DNA of 64,000 bases from Aquatica leii (GCA_035610365.1 CM069432.1:180777027-180841026); one strand, 5' to 3'. Shown: positions 37,741-51,245, numbered from the stretch's first letter. Translations and numbers: made by a program. The notes: generated from the sequence alone by a model not told the origin.

Positions 37741-38054
37741 CCTTATTAATAAAAGTATTAAATTAACTTGTTTTTCAAAATTGTCATGATGACTCTCTAA
37801 AGGTATACCTACCTCGAAATTGTAGGTATGCAATACTTGCAAAGTATCACAAAAAGTAGAAGAATGGATAAGTTTTAAAAGTCTATGGGCTTGTTGGAAA
37901 ATAAAAGGCCACTTCAATTTTTAACAGTATTTTCACATACTGCATAACATAACGCATTCTACTGTAATGTATTGATTATGTTTTTCAACAAACATTAAAT
38001 ACATATTTAATGAGAATGCAATAATTCTAAAGCACGCTTTTCTTATTGTTATAG

Positions 38055-38321
38055 GATAACGCACCAATTTACAAAATACGGGTGATTGCTGAATGGTTTG
38101 GTCAAAATAATATTTGTGTTTTGTCATGGCCTCCAAAGAGACTCGACGCGCACGTTATTGAACACGTCAAGACTACAATAACAAAAACAATTTATAAAGA
38201 CGACCATTTTTAACCAGCCAACGCCCAGGAAATGATGACGGTGGTTCAAGACTCTTGGAATAATATCTAACATCACCTAATTGTAAAACTAAGAAATGAT
38301 GGTGGATATAAACATTATTAA
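38055..38321 (+). pseudogene. Tc1-like transposase fragment, C-terminal part (duplication copy 1)
   Basis: The frame reads DNAPIYKIRVIAEWFGQNN, then VLSWPPKRLDAHVIEHVK, then YKDDHF, a stop, PANAQEMMTVVQDSWNNI, a stop, and RNDGGYKHY. This is the part of Tc1-like transposases from the second catalytic aspartate (QDNAPxH) to the C-terminus. The region before the final GGxxKY is shortened. In the WPPKSPDxNxIE motif the third acidic residue has not been preserved as expected (HVIEH is present). It is dead and recurs in copy 2. Confidence 0.75.
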
Positions 38322-40189
38322 ATTATTATTAATTATAGTTTTTGTAATTTTTTATTATTATTGTATAGATAACGGAGAATACTTTTATTGTTTAAAATTA
38401 ATGACTTTTTGCTTTATAACGTTTGTAAAAAATAGATTTGAATTATAAACTATGGATTCTAATACTTCACAAGTAAACTTTGATAAATAAACGTTATTAT
38501 TTATTGTAATAAGGTTAACTATTTAAATAGTTGCAATTGTATTTCCAGTTTTGTTAACATACGAACTTCTAATTGAAACAGTTTATAATATTATTCCATA
38601 ATAAAACGCAGCCATTCGACTTTGGTTTATAAAATAAATAAAAAATTAAATTTTGCAAATGCATATATTTATGCAGTGTTAATTTTGAAATAAGCAAAAA
38701 AAGCAATATGTAAATACTAGGCGAGAACAGTAAACACCTCGGAAGGTAACAATTATAATACGACTTTCCGAATAAATACAAACTTAAAGACGATGTACTG
38801 AAACAGTGTAAATTAGCATTGAGAAATCCCTCTGTCCTATTTTTTTAATTGAGTGTGTACATACATACAACAGTTAATTCCCAATTCTAAATTACGGTAA
38901 ACTGTACCTTTGCCAAATTATCTGTACGTATCTTTAAGTTTTTGATTTGATAAAAAGTAGTTACAAACTTGTAATGAAAGGTAAATTAATATTTCGGTTT
39001 AATTAGCAAAAATATAAAAACCAAATCATTTTTATAGTTTACTATTTTTATACAAATTATAAAATTCTTGGTATTATAAACAGTAAATAAATAAACTGTT
39101 TTGGTTAGTTTTTTTTTTAGTACCAATGTAAATAATATCTCAGTAGAGGTAGAAATAAGTTCTGTCAATTGGATAGTTGTAGAATGTATTTAATTTTAAC
39201 TACAATTAAAATAAAATTTTACTAACACCGTATTTAGCATATTTTCGATAACAATACTAAAATTTTTATGTTGCTTAAATTGTTAAATACAGATTTTTAC
39301 TTATCTACTTTGTTTTTATAGGTGTCATTACTATTTTATATTATAATTATATACCGATGGTTTTTAGTTTATTATAATAAAATAATATTGTGTTTCTTGT
39401 AAATGGTCATGACTAGTCGTAGTTAATTGTCAGAATTAACAGAAATATGCTTAGAGCATTTCTAAATTAAAACAGTTTCGTCACTCTTCGTCAGTAAGTA
39501 GGTTCCAGGTTATATAAAAAAAGACATCTTTTGAAACTAGGAATATTGATGGTTGAAATATTTTTAGAATCTGCTAGGAATAATCCCTTGGGGCTTGGGA
39601 ATAGTATAATATACCTAATTAGTTACAATCTAGTTAAAAACAATATTTATATAAGCCTATATACTATATATACATCTCAGATAAGTACGTTAAATAAGAA
39701 AATTTGTAGAACATTTAAAAATCGATAATTAATTCAATTAGTAAATTGAGAAACCTCACATGTCCAGAAACGTAAATCCAGAGAAAAAGTAGGAACATTA
39801 TTTTACTTGAAAACGATTAAAGAAATTATAAAACCAAGTTCTACAATATAAAATCTACGTGTCACTTGCAACGTTCTTTACAAAATCAGAAAAAAAACTT
39901 CTACGTTGTTGTAGAAAAAAATTTAAAATGATTAAAATGCACATGTGGGGTTTCTAAAATATATTCAAAACCAGATCAATATTCAGGAACTTTTTTATCA
40001 TCGCCACTTGCAGTTGGCCATTCAAATACTTTCCGATAAAAATTTGTAATACTTATCATCTTTTTGGAACCAATTAGATTTTGTTATGCAATAATTGTCG
40101 GAAAAAATTTGAGTACCGTAGATGTTCCTAACCTAAATTCGTGCTCTATTAGGCCATTAATAAATTGATGGAAAACCACAACACTCTTA

Positions 40190-40665
40190 TTTTCTTTGTT
40201 GTAGTTAAATTGCATAAAGTTTGAAATCAGAAATTAAATTTTATTTTCCTAGCTGACACCTATTCCGTAGAACGCCGTTGAGAAAGAGTTTTTTTTGTAG
40301 ACAGGCCACCACCTTTTATAGTCTTTGATTAATGAATTTTCTTCATCCAGCAGGTACACTAATAACGTTTTTTTCAAAAACCCTGTTATTTTGTTTATTT
40401 TTTGTTTCACCAATGCAAAATCTCTGTCTCCAGGCATGTAGGTATACCCTCTTATAGAAAAATACTAGTTAATACTTTTAAAGCTGCTGAGGTCTGCAAT
40501 AAATGTAAACGTTCAACGTCTGGCAAGATTTCACTGTTTATAAAAATGTATCCTAAACCGGTATAACAGAGAGGGCACGATTTTGCATGTAGTCAACGCA
40601 AATCATGTCTACCATGGCATCTGTTTCACAATTTGTGCATTTTTTTAATGTCTCATATTTTGCTT
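40190..40665 (-). pseudogene. transposon-derived protein relic with DRDF motif (duplication copy 1)
   Basis: On the minus strand an N-terminal piece reads TNCETDAMVDMICVDYMQN. After frame changes comes a 62-codon open piece, MPGDRDFALVKQKINKITGF, which later contains WWPVYKKNSFSTAFYGIGVS. After a stop it continues with ISNFMQFNYNKENKSVV-like sequence. From memory this order (DYMQN ... P.DRDFG.IK ... WWP.YYKK...) is that of a multi-copy arthropod protein family of probable transposon origin, which I believe is annotated as DUF7869. The central part is missing. The family name needs confirmation. Confidence 0.45.
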
Positions 40666-42312
40666 AGGTACTGATAGTCACATCATCCAGGACATTTAGA
40701 GTTTCTCAAACAAATGCATATTTTGTACTTACACTGAAAGTGTACTACGCGTCGGGCATGTGTAATTTCTCTTTATAAAACATGCGTCAATCTTCAATAG
40801 ACAGATTAATTAAAAGAAATCATTTTTTTTGTTTAAGGACAAGTTTCTAAAATAAGTGATTCAATTAAATATCTATTTAAACATCGTATAAAATTTTGGT
40901 TTTTGAGTGTTGAGTATTTTAAATTAAATTAACCGTTAAGCCATAAATTATTTCAATTGGAAAGTAAGTTGCATATTCTAAAAATTAGATAGATTTTTTT
41001 GGTACTAAATATGAATTTAATATAATAGTAGAAATAAATCAAGCAGTATTATTTTCCAGTGCTAGGAGTTTTAAGTTTTAAGTATTGGCAAATTTTGCGG
41101 TTAATAAATCTAGTGGAGGTTTTTCCATTACATCATTTGGTCAATGTGTTTAAAAAAGAATATTAAAAATTGTTTTATTATTAATTTACAATTGCAAATA
41201 TATAAAGTTTTATTTTGCTTATTCTAGAAATAGATATAATTTAACTTGTAATAAAAATCTTTTATTCAGTACGAATGCGTTTTTATAGTTTTAATATTAA
41301 AATGACCCTTTTGCAGCATTGACCACTAGCCGCCACTGATTAAATCCAACAAATAAAATAGTTATAAATTATATAGAAACTATTCATATTAAATCAGTTA
41401 TATCCTGTAAATTGCAAATCAACGTTAACTCTATAATAAAAATTTCATTAAATTTTACAATCAAACACAAGTGCAATATTTAGCAAATACATTTAAAAAA
41501 AAGTTTATTTACAAATAATCATGCATTAATTTGAAAATTATGGGCAATACCTCGTAAATACTTATTCTGTCACGGTTATCGTAGTTATTGTTTAACAATA
41601 CAATGACGATAACAACAATGAAAATTCTTTTTGTATATGGTTCTAAACTTAAATGGTTTTAATTCTATGTAATTCTCGTAGGTACGCAATTATAATAGAC
41701 ACTAATTTTCAAGAAGTTGACAATATACCAATAACAATACTATCTTACAATAAAAATTTGTGAGATAGCGTTGATATTGTTGCAACCATTAAAGAATAAT
41801 TAAAAATTTGTACCAGTTGTCTTAATTAAACTTTATTTTATGTACAAATAGATGCCAATGCCCGGCGAGCAATCGTCCGGTAATCAAACAACGTTAGCGT
41901 TCAAATGTCCCAGCGCTCAAAAGTTTCAGCGATCCATCGGCCGGCGTTCAAACGCCGGAGTTCAAACAGTGGCGTTCAATCGGCGGTGTGCAAATGTCCT
42001 TATTAATAAAAAGTATTAAATTAACTTGTTTTTCAAAATTGTCATGATGACTCTCTAAAGGTATACCTACCTCGAAATTGTAGGTATGCAATACTTGCAA
42101 AGTATCACAAAAAGTAGAAGAATGGATAAGTTTTAAAAGTCTATGGGCTTGTTGGAAAATAAAAGGCCACTTCAATTTTTAACAGTATTTTCACATACTG
42201 CATAACATAACGCATTCTACTGTAATGTATTGATTATGTTTTTCAACAAACATTAAATACATATTTAATGAGAATGCAATAATTCTAAAGCACGCTTTTC
42301 TTATTGTTATAG

Positions 42313-42579
42313 GATAACGCACCAATTTACAAAATACGGGTGATTGCTGAATGGTTCGGTCAAAATAATATTTGTGTTTTGTCATGGCCTCCAAAGAGAC
42401 TCGACGCGCACGTTATTGAACACGTCAAGACTACAATAACAAAAACAATTTATAAAGACGACCATTTTTAACCAGCCAACGCCCAGGAAATGATGACGGT
42501 GGTTCAAGACTCTTGGAATAATATCTAACATCACCTAATTGTAAAACTAAGAAATGATGGTGGATATAAACATTATTAA
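42313..42579 (+). pseudogene. Tc1-like transposase fragment, C-terminal part (duplication copy 2)
   Basis: It carries the same reading and the same stops as the fragment at 38055-38321, with a substitution near 42357 (GGTTCGG against GGTTTGG) that does not restore any function. The shared stops show that the relic was already dead before the duplication. Confidence 0.75.
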
Positions 42580-44429
42580 ATTATTATTAATTATAGTTTT
42601 TGTAATTTTTTATTATTATTGTATAGATAACGGAGAATACTTTTATTGTTTAAAATTAATGACTTTTTGCTTTATAACGTTTGTAAAAAATAGATTTGAA
42701 TTATAAACTATGGATTCTAATACTTCACAAGTAAACTTTGATAAATAAACGTTATTATTTATTGTAATAAGGTTAACTATTTAAATAGTTGCAATTGTAT
42801 TTCCAGTTTTGTTAACATACGAACTTCTAATTGAAACAGTTTATAATATTATTCCATAATAAAACGCAGCCATTCGACTTTGGTTTATAAAATAAATAAA
42901 AAATTAAATTTTGCAAATGCATATATTTATGCAGTGTTAATTTTGAAATAAGCAAAAAAAGCAATATGTAAATACTAGGCGAGAACAGTAAACACCTCGG
43001 AAGGTAACAATTATAATACGACTTTCCGAATAAATACAAACTTAAAGACGATGTACTGAAACAGTGTAAATTAGCATTGAGAAATCCCTCTGTCCTATTT
43101 TTTTAATTGAGTGTGTACATACATACAACAGTTAATTCCCAATTCTAAATTACGGTAAACTGTACCTTTGCCAAATTATCTGTACGTATCTTTAAGTTTT
43201 TGATTTGATAAAAAGTAGTTACAAACTTGTAATGAAAGGTAAATTAATATTTCGGTTTAATTAGCAAAAATATAAAAACCAAATCATTTTTATAGTTTAC
43301 TATTTTCATACAATTTATAAAATTCTTGGTATTATAAACAGTAAATAAATAAACTGTTTTGGTTAGTTTTTTTTTAGTACCAATGTAAATAATATCTCAG
43401 TAGAGGTAGAAATAAGTTCTGTCAATTGGATAGTTGTAGAATGTATTTAATTTTAACTACAATTAAAATAAAATTTTACTAACACCGTATTTAGCATATT
43501 TTCGATAACCTTACTAAAATTTTTATGTTGCTTAAATTGTTAAATACAGATTTTTACTTATCTACTTTGTTTTTATAGGTGTCATTACTATTTTATATTA
43601 TAATTATATACCGATGGTTTTTAGTTTATTATAATAAAATAATATTGTGTTTCTTGTAAATGGTCATGACTAGTCGTAGTTAATTGTCAGAATTAACAGA
43701 AATATGCTTAGAGCATTTCTAAATTAAAACAGTTTCGTCACTCTTCGTCAGTAAGTAGGTTCCAGGTTATATAAAAAAAGACATCTTTTGAAACTAGGAA
43801 TATTGATGGTTGAAATATTTTTAGAATCTGCTAGGAATAATCCCTTGGGGCTTGGGAATAGTATAATATACCTAATTAGTTACAATCTAGTTAAAAACAA
43901 TATTTATATAAGCCTATATACTATATATACATCTCAGATAAGTACGTTAAATAAGAAAATTTGTAGAACATTTAAAAATCGATAATTAATTCAATTAGTA
44001 AATTGAGAAACCTCACATGTCCAGAAACGTAAATCCAGAGAAAAAGTAGGAAAATTATTTTACTTGAAAACGATTAAAGAAATTATAAAACCAAGTTCTA
44101 CAATATAAAATCTACGTGTCACTTGCAACGTTCTTTACAAAATCAGAAAAAAAACTTCTACGTTGTTGTAGAAAAAAATTTAAAATGGTTAAAATGCACA
44201 TGTGGGGTTTCTAAAATATATTCAAAACCAGATCAATATTCAGGAACTTTTTTATCATCGCCACTTGCAGTTGGCCATTTAAATACTTTCCGATAAAAAT
44301 TTGTAATACTTATCATCTTTTTGGAACCAATTAGATTTGGTTATGCAATAATTTGAGTACCGTAGATGTTCCTAACCTAAATTCGTGCTTTATTAGGCCA
44401 TTAATAAATTGATGGAAAACCACAACACT

Positions 44430-44922
44430 CTTATTTTTTTTGTTGTAGTTAAATTGCATAAAGTTTGAAATCAGAAATTAAATTTTATTTTCCTAGCTGA
44501 CACCTATTCCGTAGAACGCCGTTGAGAAAGAGTTTTTTTTGTAGACAGGCCACCAGCTTTTATAGTCTTTGATTGATGAATTTTCTTCGTCCAGCAGGTA
44601 CACTAATAACGTTTTTTTCAAAAACCCTCTTATTTTGTTTATTTTTTGTTTCACCAATGCAAAATCTCTGTCACCGGGCATGTAGGTATACCCTCTTATA
44701 GAAAAATACTAGTTAATACTTTTAAAACTGCTGAGGTCTGCAATAAATGTAAACGTTCAACGTCTGGCAAGATTTCACTGTTTATAAAAATGTATCCTAA
44801 ACCGGTATAACAGAGAGGGCACGATTTTGCATGTAGTCAACGCAAATCACGTCTACCATGGCATCTGTTTCACAATTTGTGCATTTTTTTAATGTCTTAT
44901 ATTTTGCTTAGGTACTGATAGT
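44430..44922 (-). pseudogene. transposon-derived protein relic with DRDF motif (duplication copy 2)
   Basis: This is the duplicate of 40190-40665, with a few amino-acid differences (for example KIRGF against KITGF, and SWWPVYKKN against RWWPVYKKN) and a small deletion near 44352. It is equally broken. Confidence 0.45.
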
Positions 44923-45614
44923 CACATCATCTAGGACATTTAGAGTTTCTCAAACAAATGCATATTTTTTCATACACTGAAAGTGTACTACGCGTCGGGC
45001 ATGTGTAATTTTTCTTTATAAAACATGCGTCAATCTTCAATAGACAGTTTCTAAAATAAGTGATTCAATTAAATATCTATTTAATCATCGTATAAAATTT
45101 TGGTTTTTGAGTGTTGAGTATTTTAAATTAAATTAACCGTTAAGCCATAAATTATTTCAATTGGTAAGTAAGTTGCATATTCTAAAAATTAGATAGATTT
45201 TTTTTGGTACTAAATATGAATTTAATATAATTGTAGAAATAAATCAAGCAGTATTTTCCAGTGCTAGGAGTTTTAAGTATTGGTAAATTTTGCGGTTAAT
45301 AAATCTAGTGGAGGTTTTTCCATTACATTACATTAGAAATAGATATAATTTAACTTGAAATATAAATCTTTTATTCAGTACGAATGCGTTTTTATAGTTT
45401 TAATATTAAAATGACCCTTTTGCAGCATTGACCACTAGCCGCCACTGATTAAATCCAACAAATAAAATAGTTATAAATTATATAGAAACTATTCATATTA
45501 AATCAGTTATATCCTGTAAATTGCAAATCAACGTTAACTCTATAATAAAAATTTCATTAAATTTTACAATCAAACACAAGTGCAATATTTAGCGAATACA
45601 TTTAAAAAAAAGTT

Positions 45615-48390
45615 GTAAGTCTCTAAAATAAATATAAAGTTTGTTAATTAAAAGAATTAATTGCTTTACGTTATTTTACGCAAAGAAATGTTTTTATTAA
45701 CTTACCTTTTATAAACATTCAGGAAAAAAGTTCAAACGTTAAAACTGCATGATTATTCACCGTCTACTGTAAACTCTAAACTTCTATTAAACTCAAATTT
45801 TGTTTTAACGTTTTTATATTTAGTTTAATTTTAAGTTTAAGGTAAAACATTTTCTTTTGTAATTAAGTATAAATTAATAAAAAGTTTTAAATTTCTTTTA
45901 CACGATAGTGATTTTGATATTGCACGTTTTTGATTAATATTAGGTATGTTAATTATAAATGTACTCCTTTACATGACAAAAGTGTTTGAATGTTGGCAAC
46001 ATTATAAATGCAGTAAAAATATATAACATGTAAAGCAACTGGAAAAATGTAGGTATATAAATCAAGTTTGCAGAAAATATATATAATTAAATTGTTATAC
46101 AGGAACTTCATTAAAACCCATTTCCCATGTGATCTATCAGTTGAGTATAGATATTCATGCGACAACCTTGCAATATTTTAAAACTTGATTAAGTAAGAGT
46201 ATTTATTTATTGATATATATTTCTTCATTCTCATATTATAGTAAAATTAAGATAAAATAACAACAACCAATTTGACAAAAACTAAAACAGAAATCATAAA
46301 CTTGAATAAAGTAATACACTTAATTCAAAATATAAAATTCCACAATTACATAAATTTTAATATTAAAAAAAAGTACATATATAAACATAAATGGGGATAA
46401 AGCATAGAATCTACTTATTTTGTAAAATGTAATAACCATTAAAAATTCATTTGTATTCAATAGTTTTTGATGCTAATCTTATCATCGTCTAATTTAGAAC
46501 AAAAAGTATTGTGCTTATGCAAATAAGCCTTGTCAATCGTCCATATATTAAGTTATAGTTTTGCATTGTTTAGGCTGATTTAAAGCTGATGTTAATGACA
46601 TATACAGTATAGAAGCTAAATAAATCAGGATTTTGCAACAGTTGCATATGTAATAATGTTTTACACTGGTTGGATAAATTCGTCTAAATTTTATAAAATG
46701 ATTTCAATACTAGATAGCTTTGTAACATGATTATATAATTTATAACTACATATACATCTTCATACAAAGAAAAACACAAACGGAAATCGATACATTACCA
46801 TGTGTTTTATGGTAGCAAACCCCCATTTTGTCATATTAGTAAGGAATGCGCGTCTTCTGCTTGCGCAACTTTCCTTAACAAAAATATTCACTACAAACTA
46901 AAATGAATCATTTGAAAGAATAGAATACACAGTAACATTATTAAATAAAAATGTTAAAAATAGTTATTTACATAAAATCTCACATTATTGAAGAGGAGCT
47001 AAATTGAAATACGAGGACTTTGTGTCGAGTATTTTAAAGCTTCGAGTCAAGTAAGAGATATAATAAAAATTGAAAATTTGACAAATTTAAGTAAATCTCA
47101 ATAACGTTAATCCCTTTAAAAGACAAACATTAACATTATTCACATCATCATCAATTATCATCATTTACAATTTAAAAACAATAAGATATATATTAAATAA
47201 AAATAAGTAGTAATACAACTGAATCAATGATTAGGTTAGGAAAAATTTACCGCCGACAGTTCACAAAATCCTAAAAGGCCTTTACTGAAGTGCTTCGTAT
47301 TAAATTTTTCCGGAAATCGTAAAAAAGACGAAATTTACAAATTTTAGAAATTGTTTTTACAAATTCTACAAAAATCAAGTTTGCCAATTTTGTTGGCAAT
47401 TATAGTTACAAAGTAGTTTGCGTCTTGTAAAATCTTTACAGTACTAGTTAATAAGCAGGACGATTTCCGGAAAAACAATTAGTTTTATTGAGACCAGTTT
47501 TGTTAACGGGCATTATGTCATTTGGTACATTGTTAATAAGACTTTCACAAGTAAATCAATTACATTCATTCAAAAAAAAATTTAGTTAAACGACTACTTC
47601 AAATTTGTCAGCAACATTTGGATGCATTTAGAATCTTTATAAGCAAGAGTTAACTACAATGTTTAATTACACATTGCAATCGTTTTAATTTTATAATCAC
47701 AGTATGCATTTCTCTTGGCCAGAAATGTAAATTTTTTTTGCACTTATGGTTGAGTATACTTATTATTTATTAGTTGAGTTTATCTCTGAAAAAATATATT
47801 AACTTAGATCAACATTAATTACATTTTACATTTTTATAAACCAGCAAAAGTTAAACTAAAGAAACATAACCTCCAACAACTGTTTGCTAGTAAACTTCAA
47901 AAGTGTATCTCTATTGCCCTGCTTTAGTGCAGTTTTAACATCTCGATTTTATTGTCAGCTTTTCCAGTTTCACTAACATTAAAAATATGTATTTAAAAAA
48001 CCACAAAATGTTAGTAGATGTCAAATCGATGTCAGCTTAAACGTAGTTGTGCGCATGCGTAAAGTACTAAATTTTAGTATGAGACTAAATTGTAATACCG
48101 TACTATAGAGAGGATCACATCATGTTTTGATTACATAAACGCTTTGATTCGGGATTAAATGACATAGTCTGGTACTAAATATAATACCAACATTTTTATG
48201 GATTAAACCCTGGATTAAACTGACAGTTTACCCAAATACGCATGTTTGTGTACATTTCTTTAAAGAATGAGTTAATAATTGTTATTTTAATTATTAATTT
48301 ATCTTTTTATAATTAAAATATTGATGTATAATATAATAAAATATTTACGTTTAAAATGTGAGTGCTTTAAATAAAAGTTTGAAGTACATA
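45615..48390. other. AT-rich non-coding stretch
   Basis: No gene or known repeat is recognised. A 16-bp inverted pair, TTTTTCCGGAAATCGT (47305-47320) and ACGATTTCCGGAAAAA (47460-47475), brackets about 140 bp and might mark a small element. Confidence 0.4.
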
Positions 48391-48399
48391 TTTGATTGA

Positions 48400-48482
48400 A
48401 AGCGAAGTAGCACAGTGGTATAGCCGATAATATACTTGACGCGGACTTGTTTATAAATATAAGGTTGGGGTTCAAATTTCAA
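48400..48482 (+). repeat. tRNA-derived SINE head
   Basis: A clear A box (AGTAGCACAGTGGTATAG, about 48405) is followed about 65 bases later by a B-box-like GGGGTTCAAATTTC (48467-48480). The wide spacing and the lack of a cloverleaf argue for a SINE rather than a tRNA gene. The tail beyond 48482 could not be delimited. Confidence 0.5.
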
Positions 48483-49089
48483 AACTTGACATTAATCATT
48501 TTGGCTAACTCTATAATGTCTACGAAACGAAATATTTAAAACCATGTTCAGCATTGCATCTTCTTTAAAATGTATTCTTGTAAACAAAACTTATTTAATT
48601 TGACTATTTATATCAAATACATAAAAATATTTGTAAACACCTTTTTTTAAAAACATTTATAGAAAAAAATATTTAGTTAACATACCCACTAAGTAATTTA
48701 AAAATATACTAATAATGTAAAACAAAAAATTAAATATTTGTAATTAAATAATGAAGAATTCAGTAGGTAGAATTTCCAGCTGAATAAAGCTATTTTTTTC
48801 AAGCAACATAATAATATCTCATTCAATTACATTTTTTACATTAGTGGTTAACCTTATTTATTTTTGTTTTAAATTAAACGAATTTGATGTAATAAACATT
48901 TTCGTAATAAGTAGTGTTTTTGGCATCTAATGAAGAATCCTTTTAATGCAAGACTTTCAGATTATGGTAAAGGTAAGGTTAATATAATTATTTTTTTAAA
49001 TAACAATTAATAGTCTTTATTTGTCATAAAAATATTATTTTTAACAAAGAATTTGTATTTTCAAACTAAACATAAAATTATCCTACCAC

Positions 49090-51245
49090 ATAATAAATAA
49101 AATCATAAACCCTCCACCGCTAACCAATTCTCTATATACAAATATACCCCAATATTCATGTTTACATTACTTGTAATCTTCTTCTCCTTTTTAATAACTC
49201 TTCCATCCATCCCACTCTTTCGTCTCCTAAAATCTCCAACCTTTCTCTCTCCTCTTCTCATAGTTTTATGCATTCCTTTAACATGTGCTCTATATTTTCC
49301 CACCTCTCTCCACATGTTCTACATTTCCTATCTTTATCTTCCTTCCAATATTTATTCTCTTGCTCTTCATTGCCGCAACTAAACCTTGCTACCATTCTTT
49401 TAAATCTTAAGGTTTTTTCGCCTTTTATGTACCTTGAAATATTGTCTATTACTATATTTGTATATCTCTCATTGTATTTCCTCTCCCTTATTTTTGCTCG
49501 TGCTTCTTGTGTTTATTTCCTTTTCTGTCTCCCTTATTATCTATACCTCTTCTCTCACATATACAACTCTTTCATAATACCTTCTTTTTCCTTCTTGTTC
49601 GTATTTAATTTTTTCATTCTTCAACTTTCTCCAGCACATTTGAAGCAGTTTACATTTTTCTCATTCTTTTATTTGTTTTTCGTAACACATTGCATTGCAA
49701 AATTGTCATGTAAATCTTATATTTCACATTTTTCTTTATTTTTTTTTTCTTATTCAAAAAACTCAATATGTCTCCTTTATTTTCTAACATATTTATTTAT
49801 TCCTCTAGCTCTTTTCTATATACCTCTTTTCTCTCACTTCTTTTCTGTACTTTTTCCCTATAAACCTTAATCTTTTTATCTGTCCATACCTTTTTCTTCC
49901 CCCAAACTGTGTTTGAATTTTTTTTCTCGTTTGTAACCTTTTAGCCTTACTTCTAATGGCTGATGGTCTGAATTAATTTCTTTCCCTATTTTAAAATTTT
50001 CACTTATATATGTACATATATTTTCTTCTAGCTTCTTCCTTCATATTTCCGTTGACTATAATCCACTCCTCTCCTTCATATAACTCCAATAGACCTCTAT
50101 CTTGTTTCTTTAATTCTTTATCCATTGTTACTCTTTTTATTTTCTTCCCATTCACTATCACTTCTCCAATTCTCGCGTTAAAATCACCAGCTATTATTAA
50201 TTTTTATCTCTTCTCCTCAATTAGTAGCTGTTTCAAGTTCCTTATTGTTTGTTTCATTTTTTGACCGTACACTGTTATCACTGTATATTTACTCTCATCT
50301 TCCCTTAATATTTGATTCACTACTATTCCTTGTTCTTGCTTTTTATTCTCTTCTTCTTCTAGCACCTTTTTATTTTTACTCCTGATATTATACTCCCTTG
50401 CGCTCTTCCTTTTTTTCCTTTTTTTGTCGCAAACTGTACATTCCATCTTTATCACTCTAGTAAAGTTACTTTCTATCTTTCCCAATCTTTCTCCTCCAGC
50501 TATGTTTCAACTAAACCTTAAATGTCAAACCCTTTTATATACTTTCAAAATTCAGTTCTTTTATTTTTAACTCCTACAACGTTTCAAAATACTAATCCTA
50601 TTTTTTCCTTTTTTTATTGTTTTCCTTGATCTTTGCCTGGTCGTCCCAATTTTTTAAATCTTTATCCCCTTTATTTCTAGTTTTTTGGCCTCCTTCCCTC
50701 TAATTTATTTTCTTTTATATTCCAGTGTATCTCTTCTCCCTTAACCCATAATTTCATAAATCCTATTTTTGTTCTTTTTCCTCCTTCCTTTAGTTTTCTT
50801 TCTTCCATCCTTTTACTTTTGTACCTCTCTTTTCACTGTAGTCGTATCTTCATCTATAAATATCCCTGTTCTTCTTAGCCTTCCTTTTTTCTGCATTATT
50901 TTATCTTATTTTCTATGAAATCCAATTATACCAGTATTAACCCACTCGCTATTTTAATTGCGTCTCATACCTTTTTCCACTTCTAATTCATTTTAAACAA
51001 ATCTTCTCTTTCATGCTCTGATTTTTTTCTGCCACATATCAAATATTTTCCTTTGCTCTTCTTTTTCTTTTCCGTGATCTTTTCAAGATTTACTACTTTG
51101 TTCTCTTCCTTCATCTACTTTATTTCTCTAATCATCTTCTTACACATCTCCGTTATTCCCTGCTCCTCCTTATCACTCTCCTTCTTTCTCGGGCTTTTTT
51201 CTTCTCTTGCCCGCAAAAACATGATTCTATCTAATTATATTTAAT
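49090..51245 (-). pseudogene. degenerate LINE (non-LTR retrotransposon) with AP-endonuclease remains
   Basis: The minus strand is strongly purine-rich and reads, with stops and shifts, as the Lys/Glu-rich ORF of a non-LTR retrotransposon. The order is ETxLEEKDWER (about 50490), a variable region, TVITVYGQKMKQTI (about 50265), IIAGDFNARIGE (about 50195-50160), EEWIIVNGNMK (about 50060), and NSDHQPLEVRLKGYK (about 49975-49935). The GDFNAR and SDH motifs are the hallmarks of the endonuclease. Only about 600 bases later a terminal zinc-knuckle-like CRTCGERWENIEHMLKEC appears (about 49325-49270), preceded by VARFSCGNEE-type sequence, so the reverse transcriptase has been lost. The clade cannot be decided. 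Confidence 0.8.

Larger units (their letters stand above)
37247..41503 (+). repeat. tandem segmental duplication, unit 1
   Basis: The sequence from TTTATTTACAAATAATC to ATTTAAAAAAAAGT recurs immediately afterwards with an offset of 4257 bases. The unit holds the right end of the GAACGCC foldback element, a Tc1 transposase C-terminal relic, and a second transposase-like relic on the minus strand. The two units differ by scattered substitutions and small indels. Copy 1 has two segments missing from copy 2 (about 45 bp near 40810-40850 and about 85 bp near 41135-41225). No intact gene is inside; the remaining open stretches are short and unassigned. Confidence 0.9.
41504..45614 (+). repeat. tandem segmental duplication, unit 2
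   Basis: This unit repeats 37247-41503 in the same orientation, with the junction AAAAGT|TTATTTAC at 41503/41504 and the end AAAAAAAAGTT at about 45614. It is shorter because of small deletions. It begins inside the foldback element, so that element's left end occurs only once. See the unit 1 entry for contents. Confidence 0.9.

Noticed and set aside
37705..38136. Short minus-strand open frames seen twice because of the tandem duplication (37.7-38.1 and 41.9-42.4 kb)
   Set aside because: Their repetition reflects the duplication, not conservation. One overlaps the foldback end and the other the Tc1 relic on the opposite strand.
49158..49870. Long plus-strand open stretches rich in Phe, Leu and Ser that look like a membrane protein
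   Set aside because: They are the complement of the purine-rich LINE on the minus strand. The hydrophobic composition is a by-product of pyrimidine-rich DNA.
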